A DNA stretch of 52,075 nucleotides from Campylobacterales bacterium (GCA_024280575.1 JAJRPV010000035.1:1-52075), one strand, 5' to 3'. Shown: positions 25,061-35,341, counted from the first letter of the stretch. Notes: generated by a model from the sequence alone, not told the origin. Numbers and translations are program-made.

Positions 25061-26491
25061 ATGGGCAAGTTTGTCAATAGTGTAGAAGAGTTTTTTGAAT
25101 ATTGTGACGCAAATGAAGTAGAATTCGTTGATTTTAGATTTACAGATATAAATGGTACATGGCATCATCTTTCTTATACTTTGCCGTCAATTGATGTGGA
25201 TTCATTTAAAAATGGTATCCCATTTGATGGATCAAGCGTAGATGCATGGCAGCCTATAAATAAATCAGATATGCTTCTAATGCCAGAAGCCGAAACTGCT
25301 TTTTTAGATCCTTTCACAGCAGACCCAACTATAATTGTATTTTGTGATGTTTATGATATCTATAAAAATGAATTATATGAAAAATGTCCGAGAAGCATAG
25401 CTAAAAAAGCACTTAAACACTTAAGTGAAACGGGAATTGGTGATGTAGCTTATTTTGGACCGGAAAATGAATTTTTCATTTTTGATGATGTAAAAATCAA
25501 AGATGAAATTAACTGTGCATATTATGAAGTTGATTCTGAAGAGGGTGAATGGAATGACAGCAAATCTTATCCTGACGGATTTAATACAGGGCACAGACCA
25601 AGAACAAAAGGTGGATATTTTCCAGTTCAACCAATAGATTCTATGGTAGATTTAAGAGCAGAAATGGTTCAAGTTATGGAGCAAATTGGACTTGAAACTT
25701 TTGTAGTGCACCATGAAGTTGCTCAAGCTCAAGGTGAAATTGGAGTAAAATTTGGTACTTTGGTAGAAGCAGCTGACAATGTCCAAAAGTACAAATATGT
25801 TGTAAAAATGGTAGCACATTTAAATGGTAAAACTGCAACATTTATGCCAAAACCACTTTATGGCGACAATGGAAACGGTATGCATGTGCATCAATCTATC
25901 TGGAAAGACGGTAAAAATACCTTTTTTAAAGCTGGTGAATATGCAAATCTAAGTGACACTGCAAGATATTATATTGGTGGTGTTTTAAAACATGCGCAAA
26001 GTGTTGCGGCATTTACAAACCCTTCAACTAACTCTTATAAAAGATTGATTCCTGGATTTGAAGCTCCTTCAATCCTTACTTACTCTTCTCAGAACAGAAG
26101 TGCAAGTTGTCGTATCCCTTATGGATCAAATGAAAAATCAGTTCGTGCAGAGATGAGATTTCCAGACTCTACTGCCTGCCCTTATCTTGCTTTTACGGCT
26201 CTTCTTTTGGCCGGGCTTGATGGCATAGCAAATAAAACAGAACCTATTGGTCCAATGGATGAGGATTTGTTTGAATTAAGTTTAGATGAAATCAGAGAAA
26301 AAGGAATTGCTCAAATGCCCCACACTCTAAGAGAAGCACTAGAAGCACTTTTGAAAGATCAAGAATATTTGAAATCTGTCATGAGCGATGAATTTATCAG
26401 CACATTCAAGCACTACAAATTTGAAACACAAGTTTGGCCTGATGAAGGAAGACCAACAGCATTTGAATTTAAATCAACTTACTCTTGCTAA
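25061..26491 (+). CDS. glnA: Glutamine synthetase type I
   Basis: A 476-residue GSI that makes glutamine from glutamate, ammonia and ATP. Signature parts: [57 protein letters not shown], and [28 protein letters not shown]. The adenylylation loop reads [12 protein letters not shown] where E. coli has MDKNLYDLPPEE, so the modified Tyr397 is Phe404 here and GlnE-type control is not possible at this site. A ribosome site AAGGGAG precedes the ATG and a strong terminator follows. Confidence 0.97.
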   Translation: MGKFVNSVEEFFEYCDANEVEFVDFRFTDINGTWHHLSYTLPSIDVDSFKNGIPFDGSSVDAWQPINKSDMLLMPEAETAFLDPFTADPTIIVFCDVYDIYKNELYEKCPRSIAKKALKHLSETGIGDVAYFGPENEFFIFDDVKIKDEINCAYYEVDSEEGEWNDSKSYPDGFNTGHRPRTKGGYFPVQPIDSMVDLRAEMVQVMEQIGLETFVVHHEVAQAQGEIGVKFGTLVEAADNVQKYKYVVKMVAHLNGKTATFMPKPLYGDNGNGMHVHQSIWKDGKNTFFKAGEYANLSDTARYYIGGVLKHAQSVAAFTNPSTNSYKRLIPGFEAPSILTYSSQNRSASCRIPYGSNEKSVRAEMRFPDSTACPYLAFTALLLAGLDGIANKTEPIGPMDEDLFELSLDEIREKGIAQMPHTLREALEALLKDQEYLKSVMSDEFISTFKHYKFETQVWPDEGRPTAFEFKSTYSC

Positions 26492-26497
26492 TATAAA

Positions 26498-26520
26498 GTT
26501 GGGGGATAAAATCCCCCAAC
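26498..26520 (+). terminator. glnA intrinsic terminator
   Basis: GTTGGGGGAT-AAA-ATCCCCCAAC forms a perfect 10-bp stem seven bases after the glnA stop. Confidence 0.85.
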
Positions 26521-26809
26521 CAACTCTAAAATAAAAAAATCAAATTTTCATATAAAATTGACGATAAAAACCTAGTATTTTATAATAAAATCGACAATTT
26601 TTGCTATATAAAAACATTAAATTAATTGATAAGTTTTATATCTTTTTTATATACACAAATATCGTTACAAAATGACACACTTACCTAAAAAAATTTACTT
26701 TTTTTCTTCTTTTTGTAACCAATAGCAACTAATTTTGATAATATTCTTCTGAAGTTTACAAAAGGGTATATAAATAGTATGTATTACCCTTAATATGGGG
26801 AGATGAATT
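26521..26809. other. AT-rich gap between glnA and the ETF-QO operon
   Basis: No gene is supported. The region is strongly AT-rich and contains several TATAAT-like stretches (for example around 26580) but no single clear promoter. The last 50 bases hold an inverted repeat listed separately. Confidence 0.5.
26762..26791 (+). promoter_or_regulatory. Inverted repeat before the ETF-QO operon, candidate operator
   Basis: AAGGGTA (26762-26768) and TACCCTT (26785-26791) are exact 7-bp inverted arms separated by 16 bases, ending 18 bases before the ETF-QO start. The spacing suits a dimeric repressor site or a leader hairpin. No cognate regulator gene is next to it. Confidence 0.4.
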
Positions 26810-28465
26810 ATGAAAAGTGAAAATAGCCTTTTAACAGATGTTCTTATAATAGGAGCTGGACCTTCTGGTCTAAGCACAGCCATAAGTCTCGCAGATAAAG
26901 TCAATAAAAATGGTGAAAAAAAGCGCATTGTAGTGCTAGACAAAGGTCAGGAAGTTGGTTCGCATATTCTTTCTGGAACACTTGTCAAGGAGCAGGCTCT
27001 TAAGGAATTATTAAGCAAAGAAGAGTTTGAAAATCTTCCAATAGAAACAGATGTTATCAGTGATCATACAGTCAGACTAACGCCTGAAGGATTTTCTACT
27101 TTGCCTTTTCACCCTCCTTATATGGACAACACAGGAAATAAAATTATCTCTTTATCTAAAGTATGCAAGTATTTGGCTGATGTTGCAATCCAAAAAGGGG
27201 TAGAAATATATGCAGGATTTGCCGTATCTAATTTAATATATGAAAATGGAAAAGTAGTTGGCGCAAAATGTATAGATACCGGTGTTAATAAAAAAGGAGA
27301 AAAACAAAAAAACTTCCAGGGAGGAAGCAAAGTTTTTGCAAAATTAATTATTTTAGCAGAGGGTAGCAGAGGGAGTCTTGCCAAGAAAGTAAAAAATAAA
27401 TTTGCACTTCGAGCAAAATCAAATCCACAATCATACTCAATAGGAATAAAAGAAATTTGGACTGCTAAAGAAGGAAATATTAAAGAAGGCGAAGTTTATC
27501 ACACTTTCGGCTATCCGCTAGAGGGAGAAGAATTTGGCGGAGGCTTTATATATGGACTAGGCGACAATAGAGTAGAATTAGGATTTGCCATAGGGTTAGA
27601 CTATAAAGATCCAACTCTTGACCCTCATGCCTTAATGCAAATATGGAAACAGCATCCTTTTGTCAAAAATATTTTAGAAGGCGGCACTCTCACTCAATAT
27701 GGAGCCAAAACCATACCTGAGGGTGGTTGGAATTCCATATCAAAACTTTATATAGATAATCTTCTTATTGTTGGAGACAGTGCCGGCTTTGTAGCGATGC
27801 CTGCTCTAAAAGGAGTACATTTCTCGGTTACTTCCGGAATGTGTGCAGCCCGGTGTGCTTATGAAGCTTTTAAAGCTGATGACTTCGGTGAAGCAACTTT
27901 ATCAAACTACAAAAAACTGATAGATAACAGCCGTATTAAGAAAGAACTATATCCTGTTAGAAATTTTAGAGCAGTTATGAGCGAAGGATTGTTCGTAGGT
28001 GGTTTTAAATTTGGAATCCAACTTATAACAAATGGATTTTGTCTTTTAACTCCTCACATGAAAAGAGACAGCCTTTATACTCAAAAATTATCTAATTTTA
28101 AAAATAAACCTTTTAAAGAAAGATTTGCAGGAAAATTAGAATTTGACAAAAAACTTACATTCGACAAAGACAGTAGTGTATTTTACTCCGGAACTCATCA
28201 TGATGAAGAGCAGCCAACTCACTTGGTTGTTAAAAATATAGAAGAGTTTTCTCGAATAAATATAAATGAATACGGAATGCCTTGTCAATATTTTTGCCCG
28301 GCAGCGGTTTATGAAGAGCACATAGACAAAGAAAGTAATCACAGTTTAAAAATTCACGCGGAAAATTGTGTGCATTGCAAAACATGTGATATTAAAACAC
28401 CAAATGATGCAATAACATGGAACACACCGTATGGTGGTGATGGTCCGCAATATCAAAATATGTAA
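26810..28465 (+). CDS. Electron transfer flavoprotein-ubiquinone oxidoreductase (ETF-QO)
   Basis: A 551-residue membrane-associated flavoprotein carrying electrons from reduced ETF to the quinone pool. The FAD site DVLIIGAGPSGLSTA is at residue 9 onward. The C-terminal [4Fe-4S] ligands are C496 (CPAAVYEE) and C520, C523, C526 (CVHCKTCDIKTP), so the FixX-like ferredoxin part is fused as in mitochondrial ETF-QO. Full family length. GGGGAG lies before the ATG. First gene of ETF-QO, EtfBA and NfnAB-like. Menaquinone is the likely acceptor in this lineage. Confidence 0.93.
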   Translation: MKSENSLLTDVLIIGAGPSGLSTAISLADKVNKNGEKKRIVVLDKGQEVGSHILSGTLVKEQALKELLSKEEFENLPIETDVISDHTVRLTPEGFSTLPFHPPYMDNTGNKIISLSKVCKYLADVAIQKGVEIYAGFAVSNLIYENGKVVGAKCIDTGVNKKGEKQKNFQGGSKVFAKLIILAEGSRGSLAKKVKNKFALRAKSNPQSYSIGIKEIWTAKEGNIKEGEVYHTFGYPLEGEEFGGGFIYGLGDNRVELGFAIGLDYKDPTLDPHALMQIWKQHPFVKNILEGGTLTQYGAKTIPEGGWNSISKLYIDNLLIVGDSAGFVAMPALKGVHFSVTSGMCAARCAYEAFKADDFGEATLSNYKKLIDNSRIKKELYPVRNFRAVMSEGLFVGGFKFGIQLITNGFCLLTPHMKRDSLYTQKLSNFKNKPFKERFAGKLEFDKKLTFDKDSSVFYSGTHHDEEQPTHLVVKNIEEFSRININEYGMPCQYFCPAAVYEEHIDKESNHSLKIHAENCVHCKTCDIKTPNDAITWNTPYGGDGPQYQNM

Positions 28466-28482
28466 ATCTTGGGGAGACAACA

Positions 28483-30420
28483 ATGACAACAATTATAAGC
28501 CTGATGAAGCAGGTTCCGCTTCCGTCCCAAATGAGAATGGGCGAAGATGGCCTAATGGACAGAACAAAAGCAAAGTCAATCATAAATATTGATTGCTCTT
28601 TTGCACTAGAAGCCGGATTGCAATTAAAATCTATACTAGGAGAAGCCAAACTTATTGTTTGCTCTATGGGCCCTCCTTCTTTTGAGCAATCTTTGAAAAA
28701 AGCTATCTCCATGGGTTATGATGAAGCATACCTTTTATCAGATAGAAAACTTGGCGGTTCTGATACTTTCGCTACAGGACTGGCAATTTCTACCATGATT
28801 AAACATCTTGGGTTTGGCAAGGGCTTAAATGAAGATTTTATCATCGTTGCAGGTCGCCAGACAAGTGATGGAGATACAGCTCATGTTCCTTCTCAAGTTG
28901 CTGCGAATTTAGGTATTCCACAAGCCACTTTTATAGAAGATGTACAGTTTCAAGACAACCATGTGATAGCTAGAAGAATTATAGAAGGCGGTTATCAAAT
29001 ATTAAAACTTCCAAAACCCTGCACCCTGTCTTTAACTCCGACTGGCATTCCTCCAAGAAGACCAAGTTTGGTTGGTGCAGTCAAAGCAAATCAAGCTAAA
29101 ATAAATGTTTTAAGTGTGGCCGATATAAACTTAAGTGATGAAAAAATCGGGCTTTCGGGTTCTCCTACGATAGTTGCAAAAGTTATAAATATAAAAAGCG
29201 AAAGAGCTCCTGTTATCTTCAGCAAAGGACATGACAGCGAAACTCTTGTAGAAAATCTTATTAAAGATATGAAAACCGGCAAAAACACTTTGGAAAGAGT
29301 AGAAAAGAAGGTCTCTAAAGCAAAAGTAGCGCCGGAAGACTATAAAAAGGTTGATTTTAGAGATGGAGCTAGCGGAATACTTACCTGGGCAGAATTAGCA
29401 AATGGCAAAATAACAAGGCCTTCGCTTGAACTATTGACTCCTGCTAAAAATTTAGCTACCTCGCTCGAAGAGGGTACAAAAGTAAGAACTCTCCTGATAG
29501 GACACAATGTAAAAGATTTGGCAAATGAGCTAATTTATCATGGGAGCGATGAAGTTATAATCGTTGATGATGAAAGGCTTGAAGAGTACAGGATACTTCC
29601 GTTTTCATCTATATTTGCAGAAGTCATACAAAAATACAATCCCGAGATAGCACTATTTGCAGCAACCACAGCCGGACGGGAATTGGCTCCTAGAACTGCC
29701 GTTCTCACGCAAAGCGGGGTTACGGCTGATTGTACGGGACTTGAGATAGGTGAGCATATAGACAGAAAAAATAAAAAAGTATTCTATCCTATTTTAGAAT
29801 CAAGAAGACCGACATACGGCGAATCAAAACTTGCAACAATTTTAGGTTTTCACTGTCCTCAAATCTCAACTGCAAGGGCCGGAACTTTTGAAGTGCCAAA
29901 AAGAGATGAGAGCTTGAAGGGAAAAATTACTACATTTAAGCCAAAATTCAAAGATGACGATTTTATAACAGAAATAGTAAAAACAGTTAGAGGAGACGGG
30001 GGACTTGCTAATCTCTTCGAAGCTGATGTTATAGTTTCGGGAGGCAGAGGCACCATAAACGATGAAATGCAATTAGTCAAAGATCTTGCGCAAGCCTTAA
30101 AAGACCAAGGCATAAATGCAGAGTATGCATCAAGCCGACCTATGGTTGACATCGGCATTAGTGAATATGCTAGACAAGTCGGACAGACAGGAAAGACAGT
30201 CAGACCAAAAGTATATGTCGCGATTGGAATATCCGGAGCAATTCAACATTTAGCAGGCATGAAAGAATCCGAAACGATAGTAGCGATAAATACTCATCCG
30301 CAAGAGAGTATATTTGCAAATTCTGACTTTGGAATTATAGGGGATTATAATGATATCGTGCCTGAACTTATCAGGCAAGTTAAAGAGGGTTTTACATTTG
30401 GGATACAAAAGGGGAATTAA
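28483..30420 (+). CDS. Fused electron transfer flavoprotein, EtfB-EtfA in one chain
   Basis: A 645-residue fusion: EtfB from about 1 to 260 and EtfA from about 320 to 645. In EtfB, GRQTSDGDTAHVPSQVA (residue 124 on) matches the GRQ-DGDTAQV pattern of FixA/bifurcating-type EtfB rather than the mammalian type. EtfA has the FAD-binding SSRPMVDIGISEYARQVGQTGKTVRP and AIGISGAIQHLAGM. Separate genes are the rule elsewhere. It starts 17 bases after ETF-QO and ends 3 bases before the NfnAB-like gene, so one redox partner set is likely. Bifurcation is not proven by sequence alone. Confidence 0.9.
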   Translation: MTTIISLMKQVPLPSQMRMGEDGLMDRTKAKSIINIDCSFALEAGLQLKSILGEAKLIVCSMGPPSFEQSLKKAISMGYDEAYLLSDRKLGGSDTFATGLAISTMIKHLGFGKGLNEDFIIVAGRQTSDGDTAHVPSQVAANLGIPQATFIEDVQFQDNHVIARRIIEGGYQILKLPKPCTLSLTPTGIPPRRPSLVGAVKANQAKINVLSVADINLSDEKIGLSGSPTIVAKVINIKSERAPVIFSKGHDSETLVENLIKDMKTGKNTLERVEKKVSKAKVAPEDYKKVDFRDGASGILTWAELANGKITRPSLELLTPAKNLATSLEEGTKVRTLLIGHNVKDLANELIYHGSDEVIIVDDERLEEYRILPFSSIFAEVIQKYNPEIALFAATTAGRELAPRTAVLTQSGVTADCTGLEIGEHIDRKNKKVFYPILESRRPTYGESKLATILGFHCPQISTARAGTFEVPKRDESLKGKITTFKPKFKDDDFITEIVKTVRGDGGLANLFEADVIVSGGRGTINDEMQLVKDLAQALKDQGINAEYASSRPMVDIGISEYARQVGQTGKTVRPKVYVAIGISGAIQHLAGMKESETIVAINTHPQESIFANSDFGIIGDYNDIVPELIRQVKEGFTFGIQKGN

Positions 30421-30423
30421 AAA

Positions 30424-32685
30424 ATGTATAAAATATTAAGCAAAAAATATCTATCGCCAACTATTATATCTATGGATATTGAGGCACCATTAGTTGCTGC
30501 AAAAGCACAACCAGGACAGTTTTTAATCGTAAAATTGGATGAATTTGCAGAAAGAATTCCTTTAACTATTTGTGATTACGACAGAAAAACAGGAAGCGTA
30601 AATATAATTTTTCAAGTTGTTGGTGAAAGCACAAAAGATATGGAAAAAGCGGAAATTGGTGAATATTTTGAAGATGTCGTGGGACCTTTAGGGCAAGAGT
30701 CTGAATTTGTCAAGGAAGACTTGGAAAAATTAAAAAAAGAGCATTTTGTATTTATAGCCGGTGGCGTAGGAGCTGCTCCAATCCATCCTCAAGTAAAGTG
30801 GTTTAGTGAGAATGGACTGGAAATGGATATTATTTTAGGAGCTAGATCAAAAGGTTTACTTATACTTGAAGAAGAATTTAGAAAGTTTACTCCAAATGTA
30901 CATGTATGCACCGATGGTGGCTCATATGGAATGCACGGAAATGTAACAAATGTTTTAGAAAAATTAGTCATGCAAGGCAGAAAAAAATTCACTCAGGCTG
31001 TGGCAATTGGGCCTATGATTATGATGAAATATGCCACAATGATGACAAAAAAATTGGATATACCTACTATTGTAAGTCTTAATCCTCTCATGGTTGATGG
31101 CACAGGAATGTGTGGAGCTTGTAGAGTCGAGATAGATGGAAAGGTAAAATTTGCTTGTGTTGACGGACCTGAATTTGATGGCTTTAAAGTTAATTTTGAT
31201 GAAGCTCAAAACAGACTTAGAATGCGTCAAGAAAACACATTGGAAGACGAGCATGAAAATGATGCTTGTCCAATTGAACATGTAGAGGTGCATGATGTTA
31301 AAAAAGAAAGAGAACATCCATATACTAGGAACCCTTTACAAAGAGTTAAAAATTTCAGTGAAGTAAACTTGGGTTATACTCTAAAAGAAGTATATGCAGA
31401 AGCAAATCGTTGTTTCTTGTGCAAGAAGCCAAAATGCGTAAACTCTTGTCCCGTAGGTATTGATATACCATCATTTATAAGAAAACTTAGGGAAGAGGAT
31501 ATAGAAGGAGCTGCCAGCATACTTCTGTCTCATACCAAGCTAGCATCAATTTGTGGACGAGTATGTCCACAAGAAAAACAGTGTGAAGGAAGCTGTATAT
31601 CAGGTAAAAAAGGTGAACCTCTCGCAATTGGCCTGCTGGAAAGATTTGTGGGAGACTGGTCTCTTCAGCATATGGAAACAAAAGTTCCAGAAAAAAACGG
31701 TAAAAAAGTAGCGATTGTCGGAAGTGGACCTTCCGGACTTGCTGCCTCAGCTCAACTTTCAGAATTTGGATACGAAGTTGATGTTTTTGAATCACTGCAT
31801 AAACTAGGAGGTGTTCTAGCTTATGGAATTCCGGCTTTTAGATTACCAAAAGAGATAGTAAATGCAGAAATAAACAGAATAAAAAAATTAGGTGTGAAAT
31901 TTCATACAAATGTTGTTATCGGCAAAACTTTAACGATAGACGAACTTTTTGATGAGGGTTATGAAGCTGTATTTATTGGAAGTGGTGCCGGTTTTCCAAA
32001 TTTTCTTGGCATAAAAGGCGAAAATACGATGGGAGTAATGTCAGCCAATGAATTTCTAACAAGAGTAAATCTCATGGGCGGAAATAAAAAGGAATACCAT
32101 ACTCCAACTACCATGGGTAAAAAAGTTGCCGTAATCGGAGCTGGAAATGTTTCTATGGACTCAGCAAGAGTAGCAAAAAGACTAGGTGCTGAAACTAGCA
32201 TAATATATAGAAGAAGCTATGAAGATATACCTGCTCGAGCCGAAGAGACGGAACATGCAAAGGAAGAAGGTGTTGATTTTCAACTTTTAACCAATCCTAT
32301 AGAAGTTTTAGCTGATGACAAAGGAAAAGTTAGAGGATTAAAATGTGTAAAAATGAAACTCGGAGAGCCAGATTCCAGCGGTAGAAGAAGGCCAATAGAG
32401 ATTCCCGGTTCACAGTTTGTCATTGAAGCTGATACTGTCATAATATCAATCGGCACAAAACCAAATGATTTAGTTACATCAACTACTAGTCATATGGCTA
32501 TTACACCAAAAGGCACAATTCAAATAGAAGAAGGAAAAGAGACTGCGACAACCAGGGAAGGTATTTTTGCCGGTGGCGACATAGTAACAGGAGCAGCGAC
32601 TGTTATACAAGCTATGGGAGCAGGCAAACAGGCAGCTAAAGAGATTGATGAATATATAAAATCAAAAGATAAAGTTTCAGCATAA
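30424..32685 (+). CDS. Fused NfnA-NfnB-like NAD(P)H:ferredoxin oxidoreductase
   Basis: A 753-residue fusion. Residues 1-280 form an NfnA/sulfide dehydrogenase beta-like flavoprotein (RIPLTICDYDR FAD site, AGGVGAAPIHPQ NAD site, [2Fe-2S] VDGTGMCGACRV with C230 and C233). From about 320 it is NfnB/GltD-like: C330 motif CFLCKKPKCVNSCPVGIDIP and CGRVCPQEKQCEGSC for two [4Fe-4S] clusters, FAD site VAIVGSGPSGLAA near 428, NADPH site VAVIGAGNVSMDSA near 568. NfnAB couples NADH, NADPH and ferredoxin; no glutamate synthase large subunit is near. Last gene before a terminator. Confidence 0.88.
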   Translation: MYKILSKKYLSPTIISMDIEAPLVAAKAQPGQFLIVKLDEFAERIPLTICDYDRKTGSVNIIFQVVGESTKDMEKAEIGEYFEDVVGPLGQESEFVKEDLEKLKKEHFVFIAGGVGAAPIHPQVKWFSENGLEMDIILGARSKGLLILEEEFRKFTPNVHVCTDGGSYGMHGNVTNVLEKLVMQGRKKFTQAVAIGPMIMMKYATMMTKKLDIPTIVSLNPLMVDGTGMCGACRVEIDGKVKFACVDGPEFDGFKVNFDEAQNRLRMRQENTLEDEHENDACPIEHVEVHDVKKEREHPYTRNPLQRVKNFSEVNLGYTLKEVYAEANRCFLCKKPKCVNSCPVGIDIPSFIRKLREEDIEGAASILLSHTKLASICGRVCPQEKQCEGSCISGKKGEPLAIGLLERFVGDWSLQHMETKVPEKNGKKVAIVGSGPSGLAASAQLSEFGYEVDVFESLHKLGGVLAYGIPAFRLPKEIVNAEINRIKKLGVKFHTNVVIGKTLTIDELFDEGYEAVFIGSGAGFPNFLGIKGENTMGVMSANEFLTRVNLMGGNKKEYHTPTTMGKKVAVIGAGNVSMDSARVAKRLGAETSIIYRRSYEDIPARAEETEHAKEEGVDFQLLTNPIEVLADDKGKVRGLKCVKMKLGEPDSSGRRRPIEIPGSQFVIEADTVIISIGTKPNDLVTSTTSHMAITPKGTIQIEEGKETATTREGIFAGGDIVTGAATVIQAMGAGKQAAKEIDEYIKSKDKVSA

Positions 32686-32686
32686 A

Positions 32687-32714
32687 ATAATCCCCATCAA
32701 GAGATGGGGATTAT
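32687..32714. terminator. Bidirectional terminator between the redox operon and PBP1A
   Basis: ATAATCCCCATC-AAGA-GATGGGGATTAT is a perfect 12-bp stem with a 4-base loop just after the NfnAB-like stop, with A/T-rich flanks on both strands. It serves both convergent operons. Confidence 0.9.
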
Positions 32715-32725
32715 AATAATACCAA

Positions 32726-34650
32726 CTAAAATATCAATCCTCCACTATTTTCATTTCCATGTGTAATTTGAACTTTTGGCAAAGGCGAAATATCAGTAAC
32801 ATACAACTTTCTGTTTTCTAATGTTTTAAACTTTACTCCTTTAGGTATATCAAATGTTCTTTTTGTTTGAGGGTAGAGTTTTATATAATTTTGTACAAAA
32901 TTTTTAAATGCAGGGGCAGCACTTCTTCCTCCAGTCTCCCTTTTTTTCATTGGTGTATTGTTATCATTTCCAAACCAAGTCAGAATCTCAATATCAGGCG
33001 TAAAACCACAAAACCATGCATCAACAAAATTATTTGTGGTTCCTGTTTTTCCTGCTGTTTCAATACCTTTTACTCTGGCATTTCGGCCTGTTCCTCTTTT
33101 CACTACCTGTTTTAGAATATCTATCATTAAGTAAGCCTGTGCTGGAGTTGTTATCTCTTTTTTTTGAACTGAAAATTCCTCAGAATCTCCAAATTTATTT
33201 TCAATTTTTGTGATTAGTCTGGGCTTCACTCTCTGCCCATAATTTGAAAAAGTAGTATAAAATCCTGCAAAATCATATGGAGATATACCAAAACTTCCAA
33301 GTGCCATAGACAAATCATAAGGCAACTTCTTAAAGCCCTCCTCGCTAAGCCTTTTATAAACACTATCCATACCAAGAGCATTTAATAGATTTATAGTTGC
33401 CAAGTTTCTTGAATGAACCAATGCATTTTCTAAAGTAATCATGCCCTCAAAATTTTCTTCGTAATTCCTTGGTTTCCAATCTTTATCATTTATTTTGTCT
33501 CTAAAAACTCTTGAAATATCTGGTATTTTTGTTTGTCCGTTGTATCCTACATTTAAAGCTTGAAGATAGATAAAAGGCTTAAAACTACTTCCTGGTTGCC
33601 TCCTACTTTGCGTAGCACGGTCATAGTGGCTTTTTTATAATCAATCCCCCCTACCATAGCCAAAACATCACCTGTTTTATTATCTAGCACAACCATAGCT
33701 CCATTTAACTCTGAATTATTTCCATCTTTATTTCTCTTAACAATACCATTATAACCGACCATTAAAGATTTTCTTGCCAATACTTGTAGTTTCAAATCTA
33801 TACCTAAGTATATTTTATATCCTCCACTTTTCAAATCACTAAATTTATTTTTTAGCCTTTTTATTACTTCATCCACAACATAAGGCGCTCTGTTTTTTGT
33901 TAAAGTTTCATCATAAACTATAGGATGCTCATCTGTGGCTTTTTTATATTGGCTCTTATTTATCCAGCCTAGAGTATACATCCTGTATATCACCCTGTTT
34001 GCCCGGCTAAGAGATAAATCCATATGCTTTGTCGGGTCATAAGCACTAGGAGCCCTAGGAAGTCCCACAAGTATCGCCATCTCTTTTAAACTAAGTGCAT
34101 CTAAGTTCTTATTAAAATAACCTAGAGCTGCGGTTTTAACTCCATAATAACCATGACCAAAATATACTTGATTAAAATATCTCTCAAGTATCTGCTCTTT
34201 TGATAACTCACTCTCTATTTTATAAGCTAAAACTGCCTCGTTTAGTTTTCTACTGATTGTCTTTTTTCTTGTCAAAACAGTATTTTTTATCAGTTGTTGC
34301 GTTAAAGTACTAGCACCCTCAACTAATTTTCCGGCTTTTATATCTTTTATCAATGCTCTAAAAATAGCTTCAAAATTGATACCGCCATGTTCAAAAAAAG
34401 ATGTATCTTCTATGGCTACAAGAGCCTCGACTAGGCGAGGCGGAATATCATCATACTTGACATATAGTCTGTTTTCTTTTTCAAACATATTAGCCACTAA
34501 TTCACCATTTCTGTCAAATATTTGAGTAGTGAGTCTTGGCTTGTAATCTATAATTTTATATGCATCAAATCGCACATTAGAATATAGATAAAAAAATCCG
34601 ACAACGGCTAGAAGAGCTGCTGTAAATATCAACCCAATAAAATATTTCAT
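32726..34650 (-). pseudogene. Penicillin-binding protein 1A (bifunctional transglycosylase/transpeptidase), frameshifted
   Basis: An N-terminal anchor and GT51 transglycosylase domain (VALVAIEDTSFFEHGGINFEAI, GASTLTQQLIKN) are intact. The transpeptidase domain begins in the same frame but breaks at an A6 run (plus-strand T 33631-33636). With one more A the reading becomes DYKKSHYDRATQSRRQPGSS, then SSFKPFIYLQ (catalytic Ser-x-x-Lys) and on to KTGT near the C-terminus, about 640 residues in all. As given it would stop 41 bases after the shift and lose the transpeptidase. PBP1A is usually needed, so a sequence error is likely. It overlaps the ABC gene by 4 bases. Confidence 0.88.
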
Positions 34651-35341
34651 TTCCTAAACTCTCTATGTTCAAAACCTGCATCTATTAGTTTTTTTGTATA
34701 AGAGTTTTTAGGATTTTTTAAAACTTCACTCATATTACCATCTTCCAAAATTTTTCCTTCTTTTACAATACCTATTTTATCACATAAATTTTCAACTGTA
34801 GATATATCGTGCGTAACAAACAACATATCAAAATCGTCTAGTTGCTGTAATTTTGTAATCAAATCCAAAATAGCAATTTTACTTTGCTTATCCAAGGCAG
34901 TAGTAGGCTCATCAAGTAAAAGAAGACGAGGTTTTATGGATAAAGCCATGGCTATAATAACTCTTTGTAATTGCCCTCCACTAAGTTCAGATGGAAACCT
35001 GTTAATTATATCAATATCCAAGCCCACCAAATTTACATATTTTTCAATCTCATTTTTTTTATAAAAAATTGCTTATTAATTTTAGTCAATGGCGACAATG
35101 CCGTAAAAGGATTTTGGGGAACAAATGATATAGTTTTTCCTCTTTCAAATTTATAGCCACCATTAATATCCAAAGAATATTCAAGTGAATTTGGCAACAT
35201 GCCTAAAATAGCTTTTAAAGTTAAGCTTTTCCCACTACCACTTTGCCCGATAAGAGCAAATGATTTTTGAACATTAAAAGATATATCCAGTAGGTATTTA
35301 TCTCTGTTTTTAACAATCAAACCCCTACATGTAAAGCTCAT
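34647..35341 (-). pseudogene. Peptide/nickel-type ABC transporter ATP-binding protein, frameshifted
   Basis: One 231-residue ATPase of the DppD/NikD class split by a frameshift at an A8 run (plus-strand T 35053-35060); A9 joins MSFTCRGLIV...FFIKKN to EIEKYVNLVGLDI. Walker A is GQSGSGKS, the Q-loop FVPQNPFTALSP, the signature LSGGQLQR, Walker B LLLLDEPTTALD and the H-loop FVTHD. Length is short for the class and no permease or binding protein is adjacent, so the transported substrate is unknown. It overlaps the BioF-like gene (ATGA). Confidence 0.85.

Noticed and set aside
30424-32685. Glutamate synthase (GltBD)
   Set aside because: The C-terminal half is GltD-like, but no GltB is present and the N-terminal half is NfnA-like, so the Nfn assignment fits better.
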